Shown in pieces: positions 17,166 to 26,171 of a DNA stretch of 64,000 nt. The stretch lies in contig JAIXOR010000051.1 in the NCBI GenBank assembly GCA_027486655.1, positions 152,147 through 216,146 of the forward strand, given 5' to 3'. Numbering within the stretch: the stretch's first letter is position 1; every line of letters begins with the position of its first letter. Both the position numbers and the translations under genes were made by a program. Source of the stretch: Verrucomicrobiaceae bacterium. GTDB taxonomy: Bacteria > Verrucomicrobiota > Verrucomicrobiia > Verrucomicrobiales > Akkermansiaceae. The notes beneath the pieces are model-generated. The model ran no database searches, had not been told where the DNA came from, and saw only the letters and a program-made list of their open reading frames with translations.

Positions 17166-19595
17166 TCATTCGTCCTCGATCTCCAGCCGGCGCGGACGGT
17201 TCAGCGGGATGGCCTCTTCGGTGCCATCGAGGTCCAGGCTGTCCAGCACGTTGGTGCGGCGCCGGATCAAGCCGGGCTCGGTGGTGGTGGCGGCGAAGCT
17301 CGGCAGCTCGGTGTGGTAGGGATCGTCCCCTAACAGAACAGGTGCCTTCGGCCGGACCGGCACGGCGTCCAGCGCGGGCAGGTTGAGCAGCGGGGATTCG
17401 TGCTGCGGTCCGTCACCCGCGACGCCGGAGTGGATGCCGCAGAAGGGCAGTTTCTCGGTGCCCTTGCGGAAATACTCCGGGATGCCGGTGGAGCGGGAGC
17501 GCACGACGCCGGTGGAGGGATCCTCGGCATATTCCTGGCAGAACTGGGTGGCGCGCTGGCCGGAGACCGAGCAGATCGGCACCTGCACGACGTTGTCCGG
17601 CGGAGCAAGGCTGCCCCCGCCGAAACCCGGAGCCGCGGCATTCATGGCAGCCTGCCAGACGGGCATGGCGAGATCCCGGCTGAAGGCCCCGGGGTAGATG
17701 GGATCGCCATTCGCGTTGAGAAAGCCGGTCCACACTCCGCAGGTGATGCGGCGGTTGTAGCCGAGGAACCAACAATCGGCGAAATCATGAGTGGAGCCGC
17801 CTTTGCCAGCTCCGGTGAAGGGTTTCTCGATAAGTCCGTCCAATGCGCCCTTCGAGCTGCCGCGATAAAGCGAGCCGGCCATCATGCTGTGGATCTGCCA
17901 GGCGGTGGCGGGATCGACGACCGGCTTGTGGGTCACCGGCGGACGCGGGCGGCGGTAAACGATGCGCCCGGTGGGACTTTCCACGCGGTCCACGTAGACG
18001 AGATCCTCCGGCCCGAGGTGGCCGCCGAGCGGGAAAGCCGCCATCGCCCGCACGGCCTGCTTGAGCGAGACTTCCTCGAAGCCGACCGCGACACGGCGAA
18101 GCAGCTCGGCTTTCTGGAGCGGAAAACCGAAGGCACAAGCGGTATCCACCACGCGCTGCAGGCCGATCTGATCGGCAAAGCGAACGGTCGCGCCGATCTT
18201 CGAATGCTCGAGCGCCTCGCGGGCCGGGATTTTCCCTTCGTAGACGGGCGAGGCGACCTCCATGCCCCACTCGCCGAGGATGCCCTCGCGGCCGCCCACC
18301 ATCACCGAGCGGTTGTCCATCGCCTCGTCCTCCACGATCGTGGCCGGAGTAAGTCCGTTCTCCAGGCCGGCGGCATAGATGAAGGGGAAGAAGGCGGTGC
18401 CGAGCGGACGCTTGCCGAGCTCGATGAAATCGTAGGGCACCTGGGCGTAATCGCGGCCGCCGACGTGGGCGAGAACCTCTCCCGATTCGTGATCGATCAT
18501 CAGGCATGCGCCCTGAAGGTATTCGGCGGGTTTGGTGGAGTTGCTTTTACGATAGTCCTCGTACTTCTGGCGTTTGTATCCGGTGCGGTTCTCCGCGCGG
18601 TTGAGGCTTTCCAGCAGGGACTGCTGGGCGGCCTCCTGGGCCTCGGCGAGAATGGTGGTGTGAACCGTGAAGCCACCGGAGGCCAGCGCGTCCTCACCAA
18701 GCGCACGGCCGACGGCTTCCGCGACGCGTTCGTAGAGGTGGGTGGTGCCGCGGCGGAGCGGCTTGGGATTGAGGGTGAGCGGCAGCGCCTTGAGACGGGT
18801 GAGCTCCGCACCATCGATGAAGCCCTCCTCGCGCATGCGGCTGAGCACGTAGTTCCGCCCGTCCCGGTTCACCTCCGGATTGTTGAGCGGGGAGCGGAGC
18901 GTGGGGTTCTTGATCAGGGTGACGAGAGAGGCGCACTCCTCGGCTGTTAGATCCATCGGCTCCTTGCCGAAGTAACCGAGCGAGGCGGAGCGGATTCCAT
19001 AGAAGCCGCTGCCGAAATAGATGCGGTTCAGATAGAACTCGAGGATCTCGGATTTCTTGTAGCGTTTCTCAATGCGCATCGCGAGGAACATCTCCACGAG
19101 CTTGCGCTGGATAGTGCCTTCCTTGCGCTGCACGGCCTCTTCCTTGAGGTTGTAGGCGTTTCTCGCGAGCTGCTGGGTGATGGTGCTGCCGCCCTGGGCA
19201 TTGCCCTCCGCGGTGAATTTGAGGGCGCGCATGGTGCCCACGTAGTCCACCCCTCCGTGGCTGAGGAAGCGCGAGTCCTCACCGGCGCGCAGGGCCTTGA
19301 TGAAAATGTCCGGCACTTTGGAGATAGGGATCACGCTGCGGTTCTGCACGAAGATCCGGCCGATCTCCTTGCCGTTGCGGTCCACGATGATGCTGGGGAT
19401 TTCCAGGTCGTTGATGCGGTCCAGATCGTAAGTCGCGGCCCGCAGTCGGTATTCGCGGGTGTATCCCTCGACGAAGATCCATCCGGCCAGGCCGGTGATC
19501 ACACCGAGCAGCAGCAGCGTGAGCCAGAAGCCTTTGCGCTTGTAGAACCGCGGGGGGCGGGTCTTCCTTCGGTTCGTATTCTGAATGGTGGCCAT
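17166..19595 (-). CDS. Class A penicillin-binding protein (GT51 transglycosylase) with degenerate transpeptidase motifs
   Basis: The 809-residue inner-membrane protein has a basic cytoplasmic start, one transmembrane helix (about residues 23-42) and a GT51 domain with EDSRF (Glu106), GGSTITQQLARN (135-146) and KKSEILEFYLNRIYFG (Glu183). These glycan-polymerising residues look intact. The second domain aligns with PBP transpeptidases but has lost the hallmark residues. The SxxK position reads GTAFFPF (Thr400, Phe403), the SxN motif reads SKI (465-467), and KTG reads KGG (598-600) in GKGGSTHDFADCWF. It may therefore polymerise glycan without forming beta-lactam-sensitive cross-links. A C-terminal extension of about 180 residues follows. 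The ATG at 19595 precedes the basic leader; the gene is divergent from the methyltransferase gene. Confidence 0.92.
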   Translation of the reverse strand: MATIQNTNRRKTRPPRFYKRKGFWLTLLLLGVITGLAGWIFVEGYTREYRLRAATYDLDRINDLEIPSIIVDRNGKEIGRIFVQNRSVIPISKVPDIFIKALRAGEDSRFLSHGGVDYVGTMRALKFTAEGNAQGGSTITQQLARNAYNLKEEAVQRKEGTIQRKLVEMFLAMRIEKRYKKSEILEFYLNRIYFGSGFYGIRSASLGYFGKEPMDLTAEECASLVTLIKNPTLRSPLNNPEVNRDGRNYVLSRMREEGFIDGAELTRLKALPLTLNPKPLRRGTTHLYERVAEAVGRALGEDALASGGFTVHTTILAEAQEAAQQSLLESLNRAENRTGYKRQKYEDYRKSNSTKPAEYLQGACLMIDHESGEVLAHVGGRDYAQVPYDFIELGKRPLGTAFFPFIYAAGLENGLTPATIVEDEAMDNRSVMVGGREGILGEWGMEVASPVYEGKIPAREALEHSKIGATVRFADQIGLQRVVDTACAFGFPLQKAELLRRVAVGFEEVSLKQAVRAMAAFPLGGHLGPEDLVYVDRVESPTGRIVYRRPRPPVTHKPVVDPATAWQIHSMMAGSLYRGSSKGALDGLIEKPFTGAGKGGSTHDFADCWFLGYNRRITCGVWTGFLNANGDPIYPGAFSRDLAMPVWQAAMNAAAPGFGGGSLAPPDNVVQVPICSVSGQRATQFCQEYAEDPSTGVVRSRSTGIPEYFRKGTEKLPFCGIHSGVAGDGPQHESPLLNLPALDAVPVRPKAPVLLGDDPYHTELPSFAATTTEPGLIRRRTNVLDSLDLDGTEEAIPLNRPRRLEIEDE

Positions 19596-19614
19596 GCCGG
19601 ATCCGGATTCAACA

Positions 19615-20793
19615 ATGCCCGCTCGGGGGAGAAATCGTTCACAGGAGTATCCGATCGGAGCGCCTCCCGCAACCCCTTCGTTGGAGGGCATCCTGCGCGG
19701 GAAAATCCACGCCGCGGGGCCGCTGACCTTTCCGGACTACCTGATGGACCACCTCTATCACCCGGAGCTCGGCTACTATGCGAACGCCGTGCGGAAAATC
19801 GGGCGCGGCGGGGATTTTTTCACCAGCGTGAGCGTGGGCCCGTTGTTCGGGGAGCTGCTGGCGCGGCGGTTTCTCCGCCATTTCCGGGAATCCGGCAGCC
19901 CGTCCCGCTGGCGGCTGATCGAGTGTGGAGCGCACGATGGATCGCTGGCGGCCGATGTGCTGAGAGCACTCCGCCGACTCGACGCCACGGCCTTCTCCCG
20001 CCTCGAATATGTGATCGCCGAGCCGCTCGCCGCCCTCAAACGGGCGCAACAGGATCGCCTGGCGGAGTTTTCCGAAATCGTGGCTTTTCCGGATTCATTG
20101 GCGGATGCGGCCCGCGCTCCCCTTCCCGGTGCGGCGTTTGGAAACGAACTGCTGGATGCCCTGCCCTTCCACGTCGTCGAGCGGAGGGACGGCCGCTGGC
20201 TCGAGTGCCGCGTGGGCATCGGGTCCGGGGACGAGCTGGCCTGGCAGACGGCCGAAATCGATGATCCCCGTTTGGCCGCGGAGCTAGAAAAGATCGGCGG
20301 GGACTTTCCCGATGGCTACCGGACCGAGCTGCGCACCTGCTACGGAGACTTCCTCGCACCGCTGGCAAGCGCGCTGGACCAGGGATTGATGATCTGGCCG
20401 GACTATGGATTCGCGCGGGCCGACTACTATCACCCGGACCGCCGGGCGGGCACGCTGCGCACGTTTCTGGACCACCGGGCCGGCGAGGATCCCTTCGTTT
20501 CACCGGGCGGCTGCGACGTCACCGCCCACGTCGACTTCACCGCGGTGGCGGAGGCCGCCATCGCGCTGGGGGCGCGCGTCCTGGAATTCGAACGGCAGGG
20601 TGCCTGGCTCACCAGCCTTGCGCGGGAATGGTTGATGGCCCAGGAGGGACGACCGGATGCCGCAGCGCTGAGGCAGTTCCAGACACTCACCCACCCGGCA
20701 CATCTCGGCGGGGCTTTCCAGGTCATCGAACTTTCATGGCGTCCGGGCACCGTGGCGGATGCGGAAACCGCCGCACGGCGATTGTGGGGCTGA
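19615..20793 (+). CDS. SAM-dependent methyltransferase, MidA/NDUFAF7 (DUF185) family
   Basis: The product is about 392 residues. Family landmarks are GPLTFPDYLMDHLYHPELGYYAN, GRGGDFFTSVSVGPLFGELLARR, the SAM-binding IECGAHDGSLAADVL, and FGNELLDALPFHVVE. The mitochondrial homologue methylates an arginine in a complex I subunit; the bacterial substrate is not known. The start is uncertain. ATGs at 19585 and 19594 overlap the start of the divergent penicillin-binding protein gene, so 19615 is preferred, although no clear ribosome-binding site supports any of them. Confidence 0.88.
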   Translation: MPARGRNRSQEYPIGAPPATPSLEGILRGKIHAAGPLTFPDYLMDHLYHPELGYYANAVRKIGRGGDFFTSVSVGPLFGELLARRFLRHFRESGSPSRWRLIECGAHDGSLAADVLRALRRLDATAFSRLEYVIAEPLAALKRAQQDRLAEFSEIVAFPDSLADAARAPLPGAAFGNELLDALPFHVVERRDGRWLECRVGIGSGDELAWQTAEIDDPRLAAELEKIGGDFPDGYRTELRTCYGDFLAPLASALDQGLMIWPDYGFARADYYHPDRRAGTLRTFLDHRAGEDPFVSPGGCDVTAHVDFTAVAEAAIALGARVLEFERQGAWLTSLAREWLMAQEGRPDAAALRQFQTLTHPAHLGGAFQVIELSWRPGTVADAETAARRLWG

Positions 20794-20807
20794 GGAAAAT
20801 TGCGTTC

Positions 20808-20835
20808 TTGCCCGCCCCCATGCCGCCGCTAGATT
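20808..20835 (+). promoter_or_regulatory. Candidate sigma70-type promoter for tRNA-Leu
   Basis: TTGCCC at 20808-20813 and TAGATT at 20830-20835 are separated by 16 bases, and the tRNA begins 9 bases after the -10 box. Position and spacing fit a stable-RNA promoter, although the -35 match is partial. Confidence 0.42.
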
Positions 20836-20844
20836 CCCGCCCAG

Positions 20845-20926
20845 GCCGGGATGGCGGAATTGGTAGACGCGCCAGATTTAGGTTCTGGTATCGAAAGGTG
20901 TGCAGGTTCGAGTCCTGTTCCCGGCA
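20845..20926 (+). tRNA. tRNA-Leu (anticodon UAG)
   Basis: The acceptor arms GCCGGGA (20845-20851) and TCCCGGC (20919-20925) pair, with A as discriminator at 20926; CCA is not encoded. The anticodon stem CCAGA/TCTGG encloses the loop TTTAGGT, with TAG at 20879-20881, which reads CUN leucine codons. The T-arm CAGG-TTCGAGT-CCTG is canonical, and the D-arm region (GGCGGAATTGGTAGACGC) has the leucine-type form. The gene stands alone between the methyltransferase and the beta-helix gene. Confidence 0.95.
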
Positions 20927-21090
20927 CTTTTGGGCGGTTGGCTCGCGGTTCTTTCCGGCGATTCGCGCCTTGCACCGCCCTGCCTGGCGAAAGAAGTCGG
21001 AACGGGGCATCGCAGCGGGCAAGATCGCGCGCAGTGCCTTGCCGGCCCGAAGGTGCAAGCGGCCCGGGGTGGGATAGCGCGACGCGTTTC

Positions 21091-21118
21091 TTGCTTTTCG
21101 GGCAGGATTTCCTATCTT
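21091..21118 (+). promoter_or_regulatory. Candidate promoter for the two-module beta-helix gene
   Basis: TTGCTT (21091-21096) and TATCTT (21113-21118) are 16 bases apart, about 72 bases before the start codon of the secreted protein gene. The -10 box matches the consensus at four of six positions. Confidence 0.4.
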
Positions 21119-21190
21119 TGAAGGGGTCCGGATGGCTGCGTCACCTTCAGTTCTGCGGACACCCTGTCTTCTGCTTTCACCTTCACCCTT

Positions 21191-23518
21191 ATGAATCACC
21201 CGTCCTTTTCCGCGCTGATGCGCGGCGTGCTGGCCTCCGCCCTTGTCGTGGGGATGGCTCCGGTCCTTGCCGCGGCCACCTTCACCGTCACGCCGTCGTC
21301 CAACCCGGTGAATTCCTCGTATACCAAGTACACCACCTACAACAGCTACACGAAGCAGTATTACATGCTCCGGTCCTATCTGGAGAAGCTGGAGGCCTCC
21401 GGGGGCGGGACCCTGAATCTCTCGAAAGGCACCTACACCGTGCCCTCGACCCTGTATGTGTCGGGAAAGGTCACGATCAACCTCGCCGACGGTGTGGTTC
21501 TGGCCAAGGGCAACAACACCGGCACCTCGAAGTTCACCGCCAGCCGCAGCCTCTTCCAGTTTGTTTCCACCGCACGTTCCCTGAAGACCGCGGCGGCCAA
21601 GGGCTATGGCGGCGAGTCCGGCATCCGCATCTACGGCAAGGGCTCCGCCACCATCGATATGAAGAACGTCAATGGCAGCGTGGCCATGGTGTTCGGAAAC
21701 AACTCGGACGTCATCGTCAAGGGCATCACCTTCCGCAACATGTATGACGGCAACTACATCCGGATGTCCGCATGCAGCAATCTGCGCATCCTGCGAAACC
21801 GCTTCCTTGCGGCCAAGCCGACCGCCTCGCTGAACAATCCCGCCATCCTTCTCTGCGTGCCGGACGCGGTGACCGACAACTTCGCCTACGCCTGGAGCGC
21901 CGCGGACAAGACCCCCAACACCGGCATCACCATCAGCGGCAACACTTTTGACGGTGTGGAGCGGGCCATCGGCAGCAATGTTTACACTCCGGCCGTCTAT
22001 CACAAGGCCGTCACCATCCGCAACAACACCATCCGCAACACAGGCTCCGACGCCATCCGGGCGATCAACTGGGAAGGCGTCGTCTTCACCGGCAACACGC
22101 TCGAAAACATCCGCCCCGGCGAGGATTTCCGCGGTCTTCTCGGCAGCGGGGTCCGCGGCATCACCGCCTCGGGAAACATCTTCCGCAACCTCGGCCGGCC
22201 GATGCAGTTCATGCCGTACCGGAATCTGAGCGTGGGATCGAGCTACCCGGTGACCTACAACGTGCTCGGAGATGCCGACCGGGAGTCGTTCAAGGACAAC
22301 CAGGCCACGGACTGCCGCGAGGAATTCGTGCGGATCAACAAGGTGTTTGAGGAGTTCGAAAAGGAAACCGACTACGTCTATGTGGGTCCGGAAAGCAACA
22401 ACCTCGTGATCAATCCGGATTCGAGGAACTACAAGGGGGCTTACCAACATTCGGAAACGAACACCTATCAGACGCGCCACTATTTCCTGATCCGCTCGTG
22501 CATGGAGGCTCTGGAGCGGCAGGGCGGAGGCACGCTCGTCCTTGAGGCCGGCATCTACCGCCTGAGCAACTCGGTGGCTGTGCCATCGAATGTCACGATC
22601 ACCTTCAGGGATGGCGTCGTGGTCCGCAAGATCATGGAAACCGGCACCCCCAAGTTCGACGAGGCGCTGACCATGTTCGAGTGCATCAGACCGTCGCGGG
22701 CGACCACGGCCGGCATTTACTCGCGCTACAACGGCGAGACCAACATCCACTTCAAGGGCGAGGGGAACGCGAGGATCGACCTCGATTCCGCCCTCGAGGC
22801 CATCGCCATCACCTGCGGTCACAACACCAACATCTCGGTGTCCGGACTCCGGTTCACCAACAGCAACAAGGGGCACTTCATGGAGGTGGATGCCACCAGC
22901 GGCATCGTCATTTCCGGAAACACCTTCGAGGGCTCCATCGCCTCGCCCAAGCAGAACGACGAGGCGATCAACCTGGACACTCCGGACCTGAGAACCCAGG
23001 GCTTTGACTACGTGTGGACCACCTATGACTCGACGCCGAACCGCGACGTGCTCATTGAAAACAACCTGTTCCGGAACCTCGACGTCGCCGTGGGGACTCA
23101 CATGTATTCGCAGGACAAGTTTCACACCAACGTGGTCATCCGGAACAACACGATGAACACGACCCGGCGGGAAGCCATCCGGATGCTGAACTGGAAGGAC
23201 GCCATCATCGAGAACAACCTGATCATGAACGTCGCGGACAAGCCGGACGGCACCCAGAACCGGGGCATTCTCGCGAGCGGCGTGAAGAATCCGATGATCC
23301 GCGGCAACACCTTCAGGAACATGTCCAGACCCATCCAGTTCATGCCCTTCCAGGACGGGAAAACCGGGTATCCGCCGACCTACAACCGGATTTTCGCCGC
23401 CAACCGCCAGGCGCTGCAGACCAATACGCTGGTGAACGTGGTGGAGACCTTTGTCCGGATCAACACGATCCTCGGCGAGTTCTTCGCCGGGACGGAAAAG
23501 ATCGAGATCGGCAACTGA
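21191..23518 (+). CDS. Large secreted parallel beta-helix protein made of two homologous modules
   Basis: The 775-residue protein has a signal peptide (MRGVLASALVVGMAPVLAAA) and two pectate-lyase-like modules of about 370 residues each. The module starts are parallel: YMLRSYLEKLEASGGGTLNL with LSKGTYTVPSTLYV, and YFLIRSCMEALERQGGGTLVL with EAGIYRLSNSVAVP. The ends are parallel too: RNLGRPMQFMPYRN then EEFVRINKVFEEF, and RNMSRPIQFMPFQD then ETFVRINTILGEF. Beta-helix rungs of the form ITISGNTFDGVE, VTIRNNTIRNTGSDAIR and VVIRNNTMNTTRREAIR repeat throughout. This is an internal duplication. A polysaccharide lyase or glycan-binding role is plausible, but no catalytic set can be named. The stop lies two bases from the convergent oxidoreductase stop. 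Confidence 0.86.
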   Translation: MNHPSFSALMRGVLASALVVGMAPVLAAATFTVTPSSNPVNSSYTKYTTYNSYTKQYYMLRSYLEKLEASGGGTLNLSKGTYTVPSTLYVSGKVTINLADGVVLAKGNNTGTSKFTASRSLFQFVSTARSLKTAAAKGYGGESGIRIYGKGSATIDMKNVNGSVAMVFGNNSDVIVKGITFRNMYDGNYIRMSACSNLRILRNRFLAAKPTASLNNPAILLCVPDAVTDNFAYAWSAADKTPNTGITISGNTFDGVERAIGSNVYTPAVYHKAVTIRNNTIRNTGSDAIRAINWEGVVFTGNTLENIRPGEDFRGLLGSGVRGITASGNIFRNLGRPMQFMPYRNLSVGSSYPVTYNVLGDADRESFKDNQATDCREEFVRINKVFEEFEKETDYVYVGPESNNLVINPDSRNYKGAYQHSETNTYQTRHYFLIRSCMEALERQGGGTLVLEAGIYRLSNSVAVPSNVTITFRDGVVVRKIMETGTPKFDEALTMFECIRPSRATTAGIYSRYNGETNIHFKGEGNARIDLDSALEAIAITCGHNTNISVSGLRFTNSNKGHFMEVDATSGIVISGNTFEGSIASPKQNDEAINLDTPDLRTQGFDYVWTTYDSTPNRDVLIENNLFRNLDVAVGTHMYSQDKFHTNVVIRNNTMNTTRREAIRMLNWKDAIIENNLIMNVADKPDGTQNRGILASGVKNPMIRGNTFRNMSRPIQFMPFQDGKTGYPPTYNRIFAANRQALQTNTLVNVVETFVRINTILGEFFAGTEKIEIGN

Positions 23519-23519
23519 C

Positions 23520-25007
23520 TCAGACCTCCGCGGCAGGAGGAACCACGAAGGGCTCGCGGTAGGATCGCACCAGATACTCCGCAGCCCGGGGTTGCCGTGG
23601 GAGCGGGTTCTTGAGGTCACCGGGCTCCAGGACTTCTCCCAGAAGGATCGGATCCGTCACTCCGTTCTCGTCCAGGTTTCCGCGCAGCGCGGCCAGCCGC
23701 TCCAGCACGAGGGCGGGCGCGCCGAGCTCCCTGAAGCGGTCCTGGATCTCCGGGTCCGTGGCAGGCCTGGCCATCCGGTACGAGATGTTTCCGAAGTGAC
23801 ACAGGTCGCTCGACACGATCCCCTCGACAAGGTCACCCCTCACCTGGGCCGGATCCTCGTTGCGGACCGCATCGAGGAAATTCTGATAGTGATTGAGCTG
23901 GCGGCCGGGAAAGCGGCGGACCTCCTTGCCCTCGGTATCATAAAGCGTGGCGAACCCCGCCTGATAGATGATGCGGCCCTTGGTGCCGTGGAACACGATG
24001 CCATTCTCGATGCCGAGGTAGGGATCTGGCTTGAGGCCGAGCACATCCTGCAGCACCCAGATTTTTCCGAAGCGGTGGAGCGTGAGCATGTTGTTGGGCG
24101 TCTCACCGCTGTCCGGCGGGCCGAAGCGTCCTCCGCAGCTGAGGACGAGGTCGCCATAGCCCTTGAGGTCGAGGGCGATGCGCACGGCGTCGATGCGGTG
24201 GATGCCGTTGTTTCCGAGCGCGCCGTTGCCGAATTCCCACTGCCAGTGCCAGTGGTAGTGGAACTTGGCCCGGGTGACCGATGACTTCTCCGCAGGGCCG
24301 CACCAGAGGTCGAAGTCCACGCTTTCCGGCACCGGGCTTGCCGCGGCAAAGCCGACGGGCGGGCGGTCTTTGTGGGTGAGGCACTGGACCAGTTCGATCT
24401 CGCCGATGCCGCCATTGCGCATGAACTCGCCTGCGGCGGCCAGCGATGTGTTCGAGCGGAGTTGGGTGCCGGACTGGACGACCTTCCCGTATTTCCTGGC
24501 GGCGGCGATCACGCTCGGCCCCTCGGACCAGGTGTGGGTGATCGGCTTCTCGACGTAGACGTGCTTGCCGGCCTTCAGCGCCCAAATGGTGGCGAGAGCA
24601 TGCCAGTGATGGGGAGTGGCGATGGCAATCGCATCCACCAGCGGATCCCGGAGCACGGCGCGGAGATCCTGGACGACCTTGGGTTTCCTTCCCGTGGCTT
24701 TCTGGATCGCGGCGGCGGCGGCCGCACCGCTTTTCAAATCGACATCGCAGACGTGGGAAATCGTGCAATCCCTCAGCTTCATGAAGGCCTCGATGTGTTT
24801 CTTGCCATGCCCGCCCACTCCGATGATGGCGACGTTGAGGGGCATCCGGGCCATGAGCAGGGAGACCTTGCGCTTGAGCTCGGCAATCTCCCGCTCAAGG
24901 TCGGCACGCGAGACGGGATCGGCACCGGGTGCCTTCGGAGCTTCGGTTTCACCAAGACGCCTGCGAACCCATCGCAGGGACTTTCGGATGGAGCGTTGGA
25001 GAATCAT
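23520..25007 (-). CDS. Gfo/Idh/MocA family oxidoreductase
   Basis: The 495-residue NAD(P)-dependent oxidoreductase has the Rossmann segment [19 protein letters not shown] at about residues 56-74, the catalytic-region [11 protein letters not shown] (family EKP lysine), and a substrate domain with [27 protein letters not shown]. These enzymes act on sugars and cyclitols. The first 50 residues are a charged helical leader ([18 protein letters not shown]) where many relatives carry a twin-arginine signal, so this copy is probably cytoplasmic. The ATG at 25007 is chosen because upstream sequence reads toward the divergent acetyltransferase. Proximity to the surface-polymer locus suggests a sugar precursor role, which is inference. 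Confidence 0.92.
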   Translation of the reverse strand: MILQRSIRKSLRWVRRRLGETEAPKAPGADPVSRADLEREIAELKRKVSLLMARMPLNVAIIGVGGHGKKHIEAFMKLRDCTISHVCDVDLKSGAAAAAAIQKATGRKPKVVQDLRAVLRDPLVDAIAIATPHHWHALATIWALKAGKHVYVEKPITHTWSEGPSVIAAARKYGKVVQSGTQLRSNTSLAAAGEFMRNGGIGEIELVQCLTHKDRPPVGFAAASPVPESVDFDLWCGPAEKSSVTRAKFHYHWHWQWEFGNGALGNNGIHRIDAVRIALDLKGYGDLVLSCGGRFGPPDSGETPNNMLTLHRFGKIWVLQDVLGLKPDPYLGIENGIVFHGTKGRIIYQAGFATLYDTEGKEVRRFPGRQLNHYQNFLDAVRNEDPAQVRGDLVEGIVSSDLCHFGNISYRMARPATDPEIQDRFRELGAPALVLERLAALRGNLDENGVTDPILLGEVLEPGDLKNPLPRQPRAAEYLVRSYREPFVVPPAAEV

Positions 25008-25192
25008 ATCAGTCGATGGGGTTGCACGTTGCGCAAGGAAACCGGCGGAACCTTCCCAGGCTGTCGACTCAAACAGAAAAGCATCCCGGATCCATTCAAA
25101 AAACCGAAACCGCCGGACCACCCGAACGCCGCTTGCCATCACCGGCAAAGCTCCTAACATCGGGCCTGCCCTCCGAAGGGAAGCCCACGCTC

Positions 25193-25999
25193 ATGATTAG
25201 CGACAGCCATCAAAAGGCCTTGTTGAAGGCCGGTTTCAAAGCTCCCGGCGGAGCCACCATCCGCAAGTCGGTGGCCCTCCGCTTCGAAGCCCCGGTTCTT
25301 ATTCTGGACCATCTCGACATCAAGAGAAGCACCACCATCGGGGCTTACACCTATTTCCGTGACGGCAAGATCGGCAGCCTGGCCAGCATCGGCCGATATT
25401 GCAGCATCGGCCCTTCCGTGCACATCGGCGAATTGAACCACCCGCTGGATTGGCTCAGCTCGAGCAGCTTCCAATACGAACGCAAGCGCTTCAGCTGGTT
25501 TGAGGACTACAAGGGTTTTGCCGACACTCCACGCACGGCGGAGGAATCGGCACGCATCCTCCGGTCCGCGCCGGTCATCGGCAACGACGTCTGGATCGGA
25601 GCCGGCGCCCACATTCTCCGCGGTGTCACCATCGGCGATGGTGCCGTGGTCGCCGCAGGCGCAGTCGTGCACCGCGATGTGGCACCCTACGCCATCGTCG
25701 GCGGCGTGCCCGCCCGGGTGATCGGCCATCGTTTCGATGAGGCGATCCGGGCCGAGCTGATCGAGCTCCAGTGGTGGCGCTACCTCCCGAACGACCTGTC
25801 CGGCGTTCCGTTCAGGGACATCCGCGAGGCGATCGATGAAATCCGCCGCCGCCAGGAGTCCGGACAAATCGAGGTCCGCCCGCCGGTGTGGAAAATCTAT
25901 GCCGATGGTGAGATCACGGATTTCGGCTACGGTGGCCCCCCGACGGAAGCCGCCCCGCCGGTGGCCACGGGTGACGAGGAACCGCCGGCCGGGTCCTGA
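25193..25999 (+). CDS. CatB-like left-handed beta-helix O-acetyltransferase
   Basis: The 268-residue hexapeptide-repeat acetyltransferase has repeats at [20 protein letters not shown] and a long run at [20 protein letters not shown] followed by [20 protein letters not shown]. It then has the [14 protein letters not shown] cap and a C-terminal helix with WWRYLP, the layout of CatB/Vat-type xenobiotic and polysaccharide acetyltransferases. The His in GELNHPLDW may be the active-site histidine. The ATG at 25193 starts the fold; the frame is open upstream only by chance. It lies between an oxidoreductase and the polymer operon, so acetylation of a surface sugar is as likely as an antibiotic-resistance role. 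Confidence 0.88.
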   Translation: MISDSHQKALLKAGFKAPGGATIRKSVALRFEAPVLILDHLDIKRSTTIGAYTYFRDGKIGSLASIGRYCSIGPSVHIGELNHPLDWLSSSSFQYERKRFSWFEDYKGFADTPRTAEESARILRSAPVIGNDVWIGAGAHILRGVTIGDGAVVAAGAVVHRDVAPYAIVGGVPARVIGHRFDEAIRAELIELQWWRYLPNDLSGVPFRDIREAIDEIRRRQESGQIEVRPPVWKIYADGEITDFGYGGPPTEAAPPVATGDEEPPAGS

Positions 26000-26095
26000 T
26001 TTGGCCTCGGCGGAGTCCGGGGAATCGAGCGGTTTCAGGGGCTTGGCGACCCCGGAAGCCGCCCCTCCCATGCCTTGCCGGGGCGGTGAATTGCT

Positions 26096-26124
26096 TTGAC
26101 ATTGCCGCCGCTGGTCCCTGAAAA
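26096..26124 (+). promoter_or_regulatory. Candidate promoter of the gpsA-tagD polymer operon
   Basis: TTGACA (26096-26101) is followed after 17 bases by TGAAAA (26119-26124), about 48 bases before the gpsA ATG. The -35 box is perfect and the -10 box matches at three of six positions. Confidence 0.38.
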
Positions 26125-26171
26125 TCCGCGAGAGGAGGTCACTCCCGGACCCCCCCAATCGAACTGACGAA

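Noticed and set aside
20723..23620. Very long minus-strand open frame across tRNA-Leu and the beta-helix gene
   Set aside because: It runs through the tRNA and opposite a clear secreted protein with signal peptide; its composition is that of an antisense artefact.
25193..25999. Chloramphenicol or streptogramin resistance gene
   Set aside because: The fold is CatB/Vat-like, but the same family modifies cell-surface sugars. The location beside a polysaccharide locus makes a resistance label unjustified.
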